From NCBI GenBank assembly GCA_937980285.1, contig CALJQI010000356.1, positions 1 through 10,768 on the forward strand: a DNA stretch of 10,768 nt, in the 5' to 3' direction. Positions 1 through 6,791 of this stretch are shown piece by piece. A program made the position numbers and the translations under genes. Position 1 is the stretch's first letter. Each line of letters starts with the position of its first letter. The notes below the pieces were generated by a model. That model worked only from the letters and a program-made list of their open reading frames with translations, was not told the origin of the DNA and made no database searches. This stretch comes from an uncultured Gammaproteobacteria bacterium (GTDB taxonomy: Bacteria > Pseudomonadota > Gammaproteobacteria > GCA-001735895).

Positions 1-938
1 CAGCAGTGACTCACTGCCTCGATTTTGTGACACTGGTCGACGAGCTGGCGGACATGCAACGGCAAGCTGTCGGCATGGTTGATGAATTACTGATGGAATC
101 GATCGACAATGCCGGCAATAGCAATCATTTTTTCATCCGCAGCGGCTGGCAGCCGGAAAAGGCCGTCGGCGCCAAGGTCATCACCGTGTTCCCGCGCAAC
201 AACCAAAAACGCGACTGGCCTTCGATCCAGGCGGTTTACGTCCTCTTCGAAGGCGTCAACGGCAGCCCGATCGCCTGCCTCGACGGCACCGCGCTGACCT
301 GGCTCAAGACTGCCGGCGACTCGGCGCTGGGCAGCAAGCTGTTATCGCGCGAGAATATCGAATCCATGCTGATGATCGGCGCCGGGCAAATGGCGCCGCA
401 CCTGGTCAGCGCTCATTGCGAGGTTCGCCCGTCGTTGAAACGCGTGCAGGTTTGGAACCGCAGCAGCGATAAGGCGCAGCAACTATGCGAGCGGCTGGCG
501 ACGCGCTTTCCCGGCATCGACTTCAGCACCGTCGACGATATCGAATCCGGCGCCAGGCAGGCCGACCTGATCTGTTCGGCGATCGGCTGCAATCAGCCCG
601 TCATCGAGGGCGCCTGGCTCAAGCCCGGCGCGCATGTCGATCTGGTCGGCGCCTACACCGCCGATATGCGCGAGGCCGACGACGAAGTCCTGAGCCGCGG
701 CTCGCTGTTTGTCGATGCCCGCGAAACCACCATCAACCATATCGGCGAACTGACGATCCCGCTGGCCGCGGGCGTCATCAGCGAAGCCGACGTGCTCGCC
801 GACTTTTCCGACCTGTGCCAGCGGCGGCACAGCGGACGCCAGAGCGATGACGAAATCACGGTGTTCAAGAACGGCGGCGGCGGCCACCTCGACCTGATGT
901 GCGCCAGGATTCTGCACCAGCATTGCCAGGCATCATGA
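1..938 (+). CDS. Ornithine cyclodeaminase/mu-crystallin family protein, probably an imine reductase (5' end cut by window edge)
   Basis: Members of this NAD(P)-dependent family act as cyclodeaminases, ketimine (pyrroline-2-carboxylate) reductases or amino-acid dehydrogenases. The reading frame is open to the first base. A GTG at 6 gives 310 residues, but the segment AVTHCLDFVTLVDEL resembles the internal stretch just after the usual N-terminus, so I infer that the real start lies about ten residues outside the window. Counting from the GTG, a Rossmann motif GAGQMAPH is at 125-132, a likely substrate-binding lysine (GAK) at 57, and LVGAYTADMREADDE at 213-227. That last motif replaces the GSD/GGD segment holding the catalytic aspartate of true ornithine cyclodeaminase. 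This points to an imine reductase rather than a deaminase, though the substrate is unknown. Its stop overlaps the eutB start (ATGA), so it belongs to the ectoine operon. It occupies the place where eutA is often found. Confidence 0.85.
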   Translation, partial: AVTHCLDFVTLVDELADMQRQAVGMVDELLMESIDNAGNSNHFFIRSGWQPEKAVGAKVITVFPRNNQKRDWPSIQAVYVLFEGVNGSPIACLDGTALTWLKTAGDSALGSKLLSRENIESMLMIGAGQMAPHLVSAHCEVRPSLKRVQVWNRSSDKAQQLCERLATRFPGIDFSTVDDIESGARQADLICSAIGCNQPVIEGAWLKPGAHVDLVGAYTADMREADDEVLSRGSLFVDARETTINHIGELTIPLAAGVISEADVLADFSDLCQRRHSGRQSDDEITVFKNGGGGHLDLMCARILHQHCQAS

Positions 939-1912
939 ACCAGTCGGAAATCAGCCTCGAAGATATCAGGGCCGCGCGCGAGCGGATTGCAGCGCATATC
1001 GTACCCTTGCGTATCACCCCTTCGGCTTCGTTATCGCAACAATTCGACAAGGACATACTGCTGGCGCACGAATACCTGCAGACTACCGGCGCTTTCAAAC
1101 TGCGCGGCGCGATGAACTCGGTGCTGCAGCTCGAACCCGGCACCACCGGGGTAACTGCGGTTTCGACCGGCAACCACGGCCGCGCGCTGGCCTGGTCGGC
1201 ACGCCAGGCCGGTGTCCCCTGCATCATCTGCATGTCGCAGCTGGTGCCGCAAAACAAACTCGAAGGGATTCGCGCCCTCGGCGCCGAGACCCGCATCGTC
1301 GGCAAATCCCAGGACGAGGCCGAGGTCGAAGCCAGACGCCTGGTCGAGGAGGACGGCTATACGATGATTCCGCCGTTCGAACATCCTCACGTCATCGCCG
1401 GCCAGGGCACGCTCGGCCTGGAAATGCTCGAGCAGGTGCCCGACCTCGATACGGTGCTGGTACAGCTCTCAGGCGGCGGCCTGATTTCCGGTATCGCGCT
1501 GGCGATCAAATCGCAAAAGCCCGACGTGCGCATTATCGGCATTTCGATGGAGCGCGGCTGCGCGATGTACGCCTCGCAGCAAGCTGGATACCCGGTAGAG
1601 GTCGAGGAGTTACCGACGCTTGCCGATTCGCTCGGCGGCGGTATCGGTCTCGACAATCGGCTGACCTTCGGCATCGTGCGTGACCAGGTCGACCAGTTGG
1701 TCTTACTCAGCGAGGAAGAAATTGCCGACGGCATTCGTCACGCCTATTTCGAGGAACAGGTGATCGTCGAAGGCGGCGGCGCGGTCGGCATCGGCGCATT
1801 GCTCGCGCGCAAGGTCGAACCCGGCGAGAAGACCATCGTCCTGCTCAGCGGCAGGAACATCGACATGGAACTGCACCGCAAGATCGTCAATCACGAGGAT
1901 TACCAGCGCTGA
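935..1912 (+). CDS. eutB: EutB, hydroxyectoine utilization dehydratase (PLP, threonine-dehydratase fold)
   Basis: EutB is a PLP-dependent fold-type II enzyme of the threonine/serine dehydratase family. It is thought to take part, with EutA and EutC, in converting 5-hydroxyectoine to ectoine by dehydration followed by reduction; that route is proposed rather than seen here. The 325-residue protein has the PLP lysine in TGAFKLRG (K55), the cofactor-binding STGNHG at 77-82, the phosphate-holding SGGGLISG loop at 179-186, and a Gly-rich EGGGAVGIGA at 279-288. It lacks a C-terminal ACT domain, so it is not an allosteric biosynthetic IlvA. I chose the ATG at 935 over an in-frame GTG at 899 because 935 overlaps the upstream stop as ATGA and the protein then begins with a normal family N-terminus. 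Only a weak Shine-Dalgarno (CAGG, 927-930) is present, which fits translational coupling. Its product-level partner eutC follows with a 1-base overlap. Confidence 0.9.
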   Translation: MNQSEISLEDIRAARERIAAHIVPLRITPSASLSQQFDKDILLAHEYLQTTGAFKLRGAMNSVLQLEPGTTGVTAVSTGNHGRALAWSARQAGVPCIICMSQLVPQNKLEGIRALGAETRIVGKSQDEAEVEARRLVEEDGYTMIPPFEHPHVIAGQGTLGLEMLEQVPDLDTVLVQLSGGGLISGIALAIKSQKPDVRIIGISMERGCAMYASQQAGYPVEVEELPTLADSLGGGIGLDNRLTFGIVRDQVDQLVLLSEEEIADGIRHAYFEEQVIVEGGGAVGIGALLARKVEPGEKTIVLLSGRNIDMELHRKIVNHEDYQR

Positions 1913-2904
1913 TGCCGGACATTCGCATACTCACCGAATCAGAACTACGCAGCCAGATCCAGCTCGATCTGGATGCGGTCGAATGCATCGAGAACGCGTT
2001 CCACGCGCTCGCCACCAAGGCGGTGGTGATGCCGCCGATCATGCGCCTCGACATCATCGACAACAATGGCGAGATCGACGTCAAGACTGCTTATATACCG
2101 GGCGTCGACAGTCTCGCGATCAAGATCAGCCCCGGTTTCTTCGACAACCCCAGCCTGGGGCTGCCCAGCGTCAACGGTTTGATGGTGCTGTTCAGCACGC
2201 GCACCGGCCTGGTCGAGGGCCTGCTGCTGGATAACGGTTACCTGACCGACGTGCGTACCGCGGCCGCCGGCGCGGTTGCGGCCAAGTACCTGGCCAGAGC
2301 CGACAGCCGCAGCGCCGCCATTCTCGGCGCCGGCGTGCAGGCGGCACTGCAGCTCGAAGCGCTGACCCTGGTGCGCGATATCGAGTCGGCCACCATCTGG
2401 GCGCGCGATTTCGCCAGGGCCGAAGCCAGCGCGGTAAAACTGCGCCAGCGGCTGGGCATCGACGTCAGGGCCTGCGGCGATGTCGCCAGCGCAACCGAAG
2501 ACGCCGATATTATCGTCACCACCACGCCTTCGACCGCGCCGATACTGATGGCGGAACAGCTCAGGCCGGGGCAGCATGTGACCGCGATGGGTTCCGACTC
2601 CGAACACAAGAATGAAATCGATCCCCAGGTTTTCACCCGGAACATCTCGTATTTTTGCGATCGGCTGTCGCAGGTCAGGGTGCTGGGCGAACTGCACCAC
2701 GCCATCGACCGGCAGTTGGTAACGCCCACGGCGGAGTTCGCCGAACTCGGCCAGGTGATTTCGCAACAGCGGCCCGGGCGCAGGGATACCGATGAAATAA
2801 CCCTCTGCGACCTGACCGGTACCGGCATACAGGACACCGCGATCGCCACCCTCGCTTTTCAGCGCTGCCAGGCCGGACAGGCCGGCACCAACATAGTCAC
2901 CTAG
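1912..2904 (+). CDS. eutC: EutC, ectoine utilization protein (ornithine cyclodeaminase family)
   Basis: EutC is a cytoplasmic NAD(P)-dependent protein of the ornithine cyclodeaminase fold. It is proposed to reduce the imine/enamine produced by EutB and so yield ectoine from hydroxyectoine. The 330-residue sequence matches the EutC type closely: DVKTAYIPG at 56-64, AIKISPGFFDNP at 69-80 with the conserved lysine K71, LTDVRTAAAG at 111-120, a Rossmann motif GAGVQAALQ at 139-147, and TAMGSDSEHKNEID at 224-237. The last segment keeps the aspartate (D229) that corresponds to the catalytic residue of ornithine cyclodeaminase. The C-terminal DLTGTGIQDTAIA (300-312) is also typical. The ATG overlaps the eutB stop by one base (TGATG). 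A GAGG at 1895-1898 is a somewhat distant ribosome binding site. It is clearly a different subfamily from the cyclodeaminase-like gene ending at 938, so the two are not a recent tandem duplication. Confidence 0.92.
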   Translation: MPDIRILTESELRSQIQLDLDAVECIENAFHALATKAVVMPPIMRLDIIDNNGEIDVKTAYIPGVDSLAIKISPGFFDNPSLGLPSVNGLMVLFSTRTGLVEGLLLDNGYLTDVRTAAAGAVAAKYLARADSRSAAILGAGVQAALQLEALTLVRDIESATIWARDFARAEASAVKLRQRLGIDVRACGDVASATEDADIIVTTTPSTAPILMAEQLRPGQHVTAMGSDSEHKNEIDPQVFTRNISYFCDRLSQVRVLGELHHAIDRQLVTPTAEFAELGQVISQQRPGRRDTDEITLCDLTGTGIQDTAIATLAFQRCQAGQAGTNIVT

Positions 2905-2916
2905 AGAAGATTTAAC

Positions 2917-4098
2917 ATGCCCAAAGACGCCAAGCTCAATTTCTCGCTGGCCGAGTACGAACAACGCTTAAGCAAAACCCGGGCCGCCATGGCCGCGAAA
3001 AACATCGATTGCCTGATCGTGGTCGATCCTTCCAACATGGCCTGGCTCAGCGGTTACGACGGCTGGTCCTTTTATACGCACCAGTGCCTCATCGTACAGC
3101 ACGACGCCGAGCCCATCTGGTGGGGTCGCGGCATCGACGCGCCGGGCGCGGTACGCACGACCTGGCTCGATGCGGAAAACATCCTCAGCTACCCCGACCA
3201 TTTCGTGCAATCCGATGTTTGCCATCCGATGGATCACCTGTCCGGACTACTGCGGGAAATGCAACTCGACCGCGGTTCGGTCGGCGTGGAGATGGAGAAT
3301 TATTACTTCACCGCGGCCGCCTTTCGCTCGCTGCAGACGCAACTGCCCGGGGCGACGCTGATCGACGCTACCGCGCTGGTCAACTGGCAGCGAATCGTCA
3401 AATCGGAGCAGGAACTGGTATACATGCGCAGCGCGGCGCGCATCGTCGAAAACATGCACGCCCGCATTTATGAAATTATCGAACCGGGGCTGGCCAAGAA
3501 CCAGCTGGCGGCGGAGATTTTCCATAGCGGCATCGCCGGCAAGGATGAACACTGGGGCGACTACCCGGCGATCCTGCCGCTGTTGCCGACCGGCATGGAC
3601 GCGACCGCGGCCCATCTGACCTGGGACGATTCGAAGCTGAAGCCGGGCGACATCACCTTCTTCGAAATCGCCGGCTGTCACCGGCGCTACCACTGCCCGT
3701 TGTCGCGCACGATTTCACTCGGCAAGCCGCCGCAGAAATACCTCGATGCAGAAAAGGCCGTGCTCGACGCGATGCATGCCGGACTCGACAACGCCAGGCC
3801 CGGCAAGCGCTGCGAAGACGTCGCCATCGCGTTTTTCGACACCCTGGAAAAGCACGGCTTCAAGAAGGAAAACCGCACCGGCTACTCGATCGGCCTGTCT
3901 TACCCGCCTGACTGGGGCGAGCGCACCATCAGCCTGCGGCGCGGCGATAAAACCGAGCTGCAGTCGAACATGACCTTTCATTTCATGCCCGCGCTGTGGC
4001 TTGACGACGGCGGCCTCGAAATAACCGAATCGGTGGTGATAACAGACTCGGGTTACGAGAGCCTGGCCAATGTCGAACAACGCTTACTGGTGAAATAG
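2917..4098 (+). CDS. doeA: DoeA/EutD, ectoine hydrolase (creatinase-like M24 fold)
   Basis: DoeA hydrolyses the ectoine ring to N-acetyl-L-2,4-diaminobutyrate, the first committed step of ectoine degradation, in the cytoplasm. The 393 residues have the creatinase plan: an N-terminal domain of about 160 residues (VVDPSNMAWLSGYDGWSFYT at 35-54) and a C-terminal pita-bread domain. The dimetal site of M24 aminopeptidases is largely gone. The two aspartate positions read as E250 (FFEIAG) and P261 (YHCPLSRT), the histidine position as TGYSIG (322-326), and the first glutamate position as H355. Only the last glutamate remains (E371, ITES). This fits a metal-independent creatinase-like hydrolase rather than a peptidase. 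The ATG follows eutC by 12 bases and has a fair purine-rich Shine-Dalgarno (AGAGAAGA, about 2903-2910). Length and neighbours agree with known DoeA proteins. A creatinase or proline dipeptidase is unlikely given the doeB and eutBC context. Confidence 0.93.
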   Translation: MPKDAKLNFSLAEYEQRLSKTRAAMAAKNIDCLIVVDPSNMAWLSGYDGWSFYTHQCLIVQHDAEPIWWGRGIDAPGAVRTTWLDAENILSYPDHFVQSDVCHPMDHLSGLLREMQLDRGSVGVEMENYYFTAAAFRSLQTQLPGATLIDATALVNWQRIVKSEQELVYMRSAARIVENMHARIYEIIEPGLAKNQLAAEIFHSGIAGKDEHWGDYPAILPLLPTGMDATAAHLTWDDSKLKPGDITFFEIAGCHRRYHCPLSRTISLGKPPQKYLDAEKAVLDAMHAGLDNARPGKRCEDVAIAFFDTLEKHGFKKENRTGYSIGLSYPPDWGERTISLRRGDKTELQSNMTFHFMPALWLDDGGLEITESVVITDSGYESLANVEQRLLVK

Positions 4099-4100
4099 TC

Positions 4101-5099
4101 ATGGCAAATCCGATTTCAGCGAGCATAGACTTCGAACGCGACGGCCTGCAGCACGGCTTTCTGCAAATCCCGCATTCGCGCAACGATTCCGCCTGGGGCT
4201 CGATCATGCTGCCGATCAGCTACGCCAAAAACGGCGACGGCGCGGGCGCGATCCTGACCGGCGCCAATCACGGCGAAGAGTACGAAGGCCCGATCGCCCT
4301 GCAGCAGCTGGCCAACAGCATCGATGTCGACAAGGTTCGCGGGCGCGTCATTATCATGCCGATGATGAACTATCCCGCGTTCCAGGCCGCGACCCGGGTC
4401 TCGCCCATCGACCAGCTCAACATGAACCGGATCTTCCCGGGCGACGCCTCCGGCACGGTTACCCGTCAGATCGCCGACTATATAACCCGCAGTTTGCTGC
4501 CGATGTGCGACTATGTACTCGATATCCATTCCGGCGGCAAAACGCTCGAGTTTCTACCCTTTGCCGCCTACCACGAACTCGAAGACAAGACCCAGCAGGC
4601 GGCCTGCGAGGCGGCGACCCGCGCCTTTGCCGCGCCCTACTTCCTGAGCCTGATCGAAATCGACGCCGGCGGCATGTACGACACCCAGGCCGAGGCCATG
4701 GGCAAGGTTTTCGTCTCTACCGAACTCGGCGGCGGCGGTAGCGCAACCCCGCAAACCGCCGAGATTGCCAAACGCGGCGTGCATAACTTTCTGGTGCACG
4801 CCGGAATTCTCGACGCCAGCCCACGCGCCGCCGACCGGCCCGCGGTCAAGCTCGATATGCAGCAGGACAACGCCTACGTTTTTTCGCGACACAATGGCCT
4901 GCTCGAACCCTGCGTCAGTCTCGGCGACGCGGTGCAAAGCGGCGATCTGATCGCGCGCGTTTACAGCTGCGAACGAACTGGCGAAGATCCCGTCGAATAC
5001 CATGCCAAAAGCGATGGTATAATCGTCGGACGTCATTACCCTTCCCTGATCAAGATCGGCGATTTCATGAATGTCATCGCCCGAGTCGTCCAGGAATAA
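4101..5099 (+). CDS. doeB: DoeB/EutE, N2-acetyl-L-2,4-diaminobutyrate deacetylase
   Basis: DoeB removes the acetyl group from the DoeA product, giving L-2,4-diaminobutyrate and acetate. Known DoeA and DoeB enzymes work as a pair. The 332-residue protein belongs to the succinylglutamate desuccinylase/aspartoacylase branch of M14 zinc enzymes. The zinc ligands are visible as NHGEE (H57, E60) and DIHSGG (H143), and the general-base glutamate is probably E208 in STELGGGG. The segment MNRIFPGD (108-115) is the usual substrate-binding arginine region. Residues from about 250 to 332 form the small beta-rich C-terminal domain of the family (NGLLEP, GDAVQSGDLIARVYS). The start lies two bases after the doeA stop and has GGTGA at 4089-4093 as a probable ribosome binding site inside the doeA end. 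It is the last gene of the ectoine block in this window. Confidence 0.93.
   Translation: MANPISASIDFERDGLQHGFLQIPHSRNDSAWGSIMLPISYAKNGDGAGAILTGANHGEEYEGPIALQQLANSIDVDKVRGRVIIMPMMNYPAFQAATRVSPIDQLNMNRIFPGDASGTVTRQIADYITRSLLPMCDYVLDIHSGGKTLEFLPFAAYHELEDKTQQAACEAATRAFAAPYFLSLIEIDAGGMYDTQAEAMGKVFVSTELGGGGSATPQTAEIAKRGVHNFLVHAGILDASPRAADRPAVKLDMQQDNAYVFSRHNGLLEPCVSLGDAVQSGDLIARVYSCERTGEDPVEYHAKSDGIIVGRHYPSLIKIGDFMNVIARVVQE
5015..5023 (+). promoter_or_regulatory. Possible extended -10 promoter inside the end of doeB
   Basis: The bases TGGTATAAT are a perfect extended -10 element (TGnTATAAT). No good -35 box lies 16-18 bases upstream, which extended -10 promoters can tolerate. Transcription would begin near 5030 and give a leader of about 90 bases before the FKBP gene at 5123. 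The element overlaps coding sequence, so it may be chance. In a GC-rich region a run of this quality is uncommon. Confidence 0.35.
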
Positions 5100-5122
5100 C
5101 CTCAACCTTTAAGGAAATCCAA

Positions 5123-5806
5123 ATGAAATCTAAAGCACTTGTGCTATCCGCACTATTACTGGCACTGACTGCCTGTGAAAAGAAAGAATCTGCGCCCGCG
5201 GAAGTCAATCTCGCAACCGACGAAGACCGCTTCAGCTACGCGCTCGGCATGCTCGTCGGCGAACGCGTACTCAAGCAATACGGTGAGGTCGATTACCAGT
5301 TACTGCTGGCCGGAATGAGAGCGCAGCACCAGGATCAGGCTACCCTGCTGACCCTCGAGGAAGCGGGCGATTCGCTCAACGCGCATTCAGAGAAACAGTT
5401 TGCCGAGCAATCCGCCGGCAACCGCAAACGCGGCGAAGATTACCTGAAGTCCAACTCCGAGAAAGATGGCGTGCAGGTAACCGAATCAGGACTGCAGTAC
5501 TCCGTACTTACACCAGCCGACGGCCCCAAGCCGAAGGCGACTGACGAGGTCACGGTACACTACCGCGGCACCCTGATCGACGGCACCGAGTTCGACAGTT
5601 CCTATTCACGCGGCGCGCCGACCAGCTTCACGCTGAACCAGGTAATCCCCGGCTGGACCGAAGGCCTGCAGCTGATGAGCATTGGCGCCAAGTATCAATT
5701 CGTCATCCCATACAGCCTGGGTTACGGTGAACGCGGCGCCGGCGGCCAGATCGGACCTTTCGAAACCCTGATATTCGAAGTCGAGCTCATCGATATCAAG
5801 TCCTGA
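5123..5806 (+). CDS. FKBP-type peptidyl-prolyl cis-trans isomerase, predicted lipoprotein (Mip/FkpA-like)
   Basis: This is predicted to be a membrane-anchored prolyl isomerase and chaperone of the cell envelope. The 227 residues begin with a lipoprotein signal, MKSKALVLSALLLALTAC, with lipobox LTAC and lipidated cysteine C18. After C18, EKK gives no Asp at +2, so sorting to the outer membrane is plausible. Residues about 30-110 are the helical FKBP N-terminal dimerisation region (DRFSYALGMLVGERV). Residues about 118-227 are the FKBP catalytic domain, with pocket residues in VHYRG (Y147), FDSS (F157, D158), QVIPGW (V174, I175, W178), LGYGERG (Y201) and IFEVEL (F219). The segment GPFETL replaces the commoner PPNATL just before the last strand. 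A strong Shine-Dalgarno AAGGAA (5111-5116) lies six bases before the ATG. It follows doeB by 23 bases, so it could be read through from the ectoine operon, but its role is general protein folding. Confidence 0.92.
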   Translation: MKSKALVLSALLLALTACEKKESAPAEVNLATDEDRFSYALGMLVGERVLKQYGEVDYQLLLAGMRAQHQDQATLLTLEEAGDSLNAHSEKQFAEQSAGNRKRGEDYLKSNSEKDGVQVTESGLQYSVLTPADGPKPKATDEVTVHYRGTLIDGTEFDSSYSRGAPTSFTLNQVIPGWTEGLQLMSIGAKYQFVIPYSLGYGERGAGGQIGPFETLIFEVELIDIKS

Positions 5807-5823
5807 CCCGTTTAAGGCGGGTC
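5805..5823 (+). other. Short GC-rich hairpin at the end of the FKBP gene
   Basis: GACCCG (5805-5810) and CGGGTC (5818-5823) form a perfect 6-bp stem with a TTTAAGG loop, starting in the FKBP stop codon. No T-run follows, so this is not a standard intrinsic terminator. It might protect the 3' end of the FKBP mRNA or reduce read-through into the transporter gene at 5845. Confidence 0.35.
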
Positions 5824-5844
5824 GGCGGGCCGGGATAAGCGGGC

Positions 5845-6750
5845 ATGCCAAACCAGGCAGTGTTGTTGCGCGTGGCGCCGCTGCTGTTCGTGTCGCTGTG
5901 GAGCACCGGCTTCATCGCCGCCAGGTACAGCATGCACAACGCCGATCCGTTCGTATTCCTGTGCCTGCGGTTTTCGATTACGGCGCTTGCGCTGGTGCCG
6001 ATACTGTTAATTGTCGGCGCCGCGCTGCCGCGCCGGATCTGGTCGTTTCGCCACGACATGGTCACCGGGGTGCTGGTTCATTGCGGCTACCTCGGTTATC
6101 TGTTCTGGCCGATCAAGAACGGCGTGCCCACGGGAATCGTGGCCATCATCATCGGCGTGCAGCCGATACTGACGATGACTCTGGCGACGCTGTATATCGG
6201 CGAGCATCTCGACTCGCGCAAGCTCGCCGGCCTGGTGATCGGCTTTGTCGGCATCAGCGTCGTCATCATCGGCAAGTACGGCATCGGCCTGGGATTGAAC
6301 GGCGGCCTGGATCCGCTCGATCTGCTGATGTGCCTGGTCAGCCTGTTTTCGATGGCGACCGGGGTGTTTTATCAAAAGAAGTTCTGTGATCAGTCGCAGC
6401 TGTTGCCGGGTACGCTGATGCAGTATGTCGCCGGTTCGCTGGCAACCGCCGGCTTCGCCCTGCTTTACGGCGAAACCTGGGCCATCGACTGGACGCCGAC
6501 TTTCGCGCTGGCGCTGACCTGGCAGGTTCTCGGATTGTCGCTGGGCGCGGTTCTGCTGTTGATGTATATCATCAGGAACGGCGAGGCGGGCCGCATTTCC
6601 AGCATGTTTTACCTGGTGCCGCCGCTGGTCGTGATCGAGGCGCATTTCCTGTTCGGCGAAACCCTCGGCCTGCTGTCGATCGGCGGCATGCTGGTTTGTC
6701 TGGTCGGGGTCCTGATCGTCAGCCGCTCGGCGCGCACGGTCAAAGCCTGA
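5845..6750 (+). CDS. DMT superfamily (EamA) transporter, ten predicted membrane helices
   Basis: This is an inner-membrane permease of the drug/metabolite transporter superfamily. The substrate cannot be told from sequence. The 301 residues hold two five-helix EamA repeats. The first repeat includes LLFVSLWSTGFIAARY (13-28), a helix after RFS at 42, and VPTGIVAIIIGVQPILT (94-110) followed by the charged IGEHLD (118-123). The second starts near 156 and ends with SSMFYLVPPLVVIEAHFLFG (252-271), then GETLGLLSIGGMLVCLVGVL. The P-x-x-x-x-x-E and GE signatures at equivalent points of both halves are typical of EamA domains. Length (about 300) is normal. The ATG has only a poor ribosome binding site (GGGATAAG, 5832-5839). 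Such transporters often export amino acids or metabolites, but nothing here links it firmly to ectoine metabolism. Confidence 0.88.
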   Translation: MPNQAVLLRVAPLLFVSLWSTGFIAARYSMHNADPFVFLCLRFSITALALVPILLIVGAALPRRIWSFRHDMVTGVLVHCGYLGYLFWPIKNGVPTGIVAIIIGVQPILTMTLATLYIGEHLDSRKLAGLVIGFVGISVVIIGKYGIGLGLNGGLDPLDLLMCLVSLFSMATGVFYQKKFCDQSQLLPGTLMQYVAGSLATAGFALLYGETWAIDWTPTFALALTWQVLGLSLGAVLLLMYIIRNGEAGRISSMFYLVPPLVVIEAHFLFGETLGLLSIGGMLVCLVGVLIVSRSARTVKA

Positions 6751-6755
6751 GCAAT

Positions 6756-6764
6756 TGCTATAAT
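6756..6764 (+). promoter_or_regulatory. Probable extended -10 promoter for the DUF4124-glutaredoxin gene
   Basis: TGCTATAAT is a perfect extended -10 element just after the transporter stop codon at 6750. No recognisable -35 box lies upstream. Transcription from about 6771 would leave a leader of roughly 20 bases. The palindrome AAACCGGTTT (6776-6785) lies inside that leader. Confidence 0.45.
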
Positions 6765-6791
6765 CGGTTAAAAGCAAACCGGTTTCCGACC

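Noticed and set aside
6..8. GTG at 6 as the start of the first gene
   Set aside because: The frame is open to the window edge and the sequence before LDF resembles an internal family segment, so a truncated gene is more likely.
899..934. GTG start at 899 for eutB
   Set aside because: It would add 12 residues inside the previous gene with no ribosome binding site, while the ATG at 935 makes the usual ATGA overlap.
2238..2849. A 203-codon minus-strand open frame opposite eutC
   Set aside because: It lies antisense to eutC, is rich in Ser and Ala, has no recognisable domain and competes with a clear EutC protein.
1945..2964. A 339-codon minus-strand open frame opposite eutC
   Set aside because: It lies antisense to a well-recognised gene. 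Long antisense frames are expected in GC-rich DNA, and the translation shows no family motif and a shuffled look rich in Gly, Ala, Gln and Arg.
5805..5823. Hairpin after the FKBP gene as an intrinsic terminator
   Set aside because: No T-run follows the stem, only GC-rich sequence, so it was kept as a plain hairpin.
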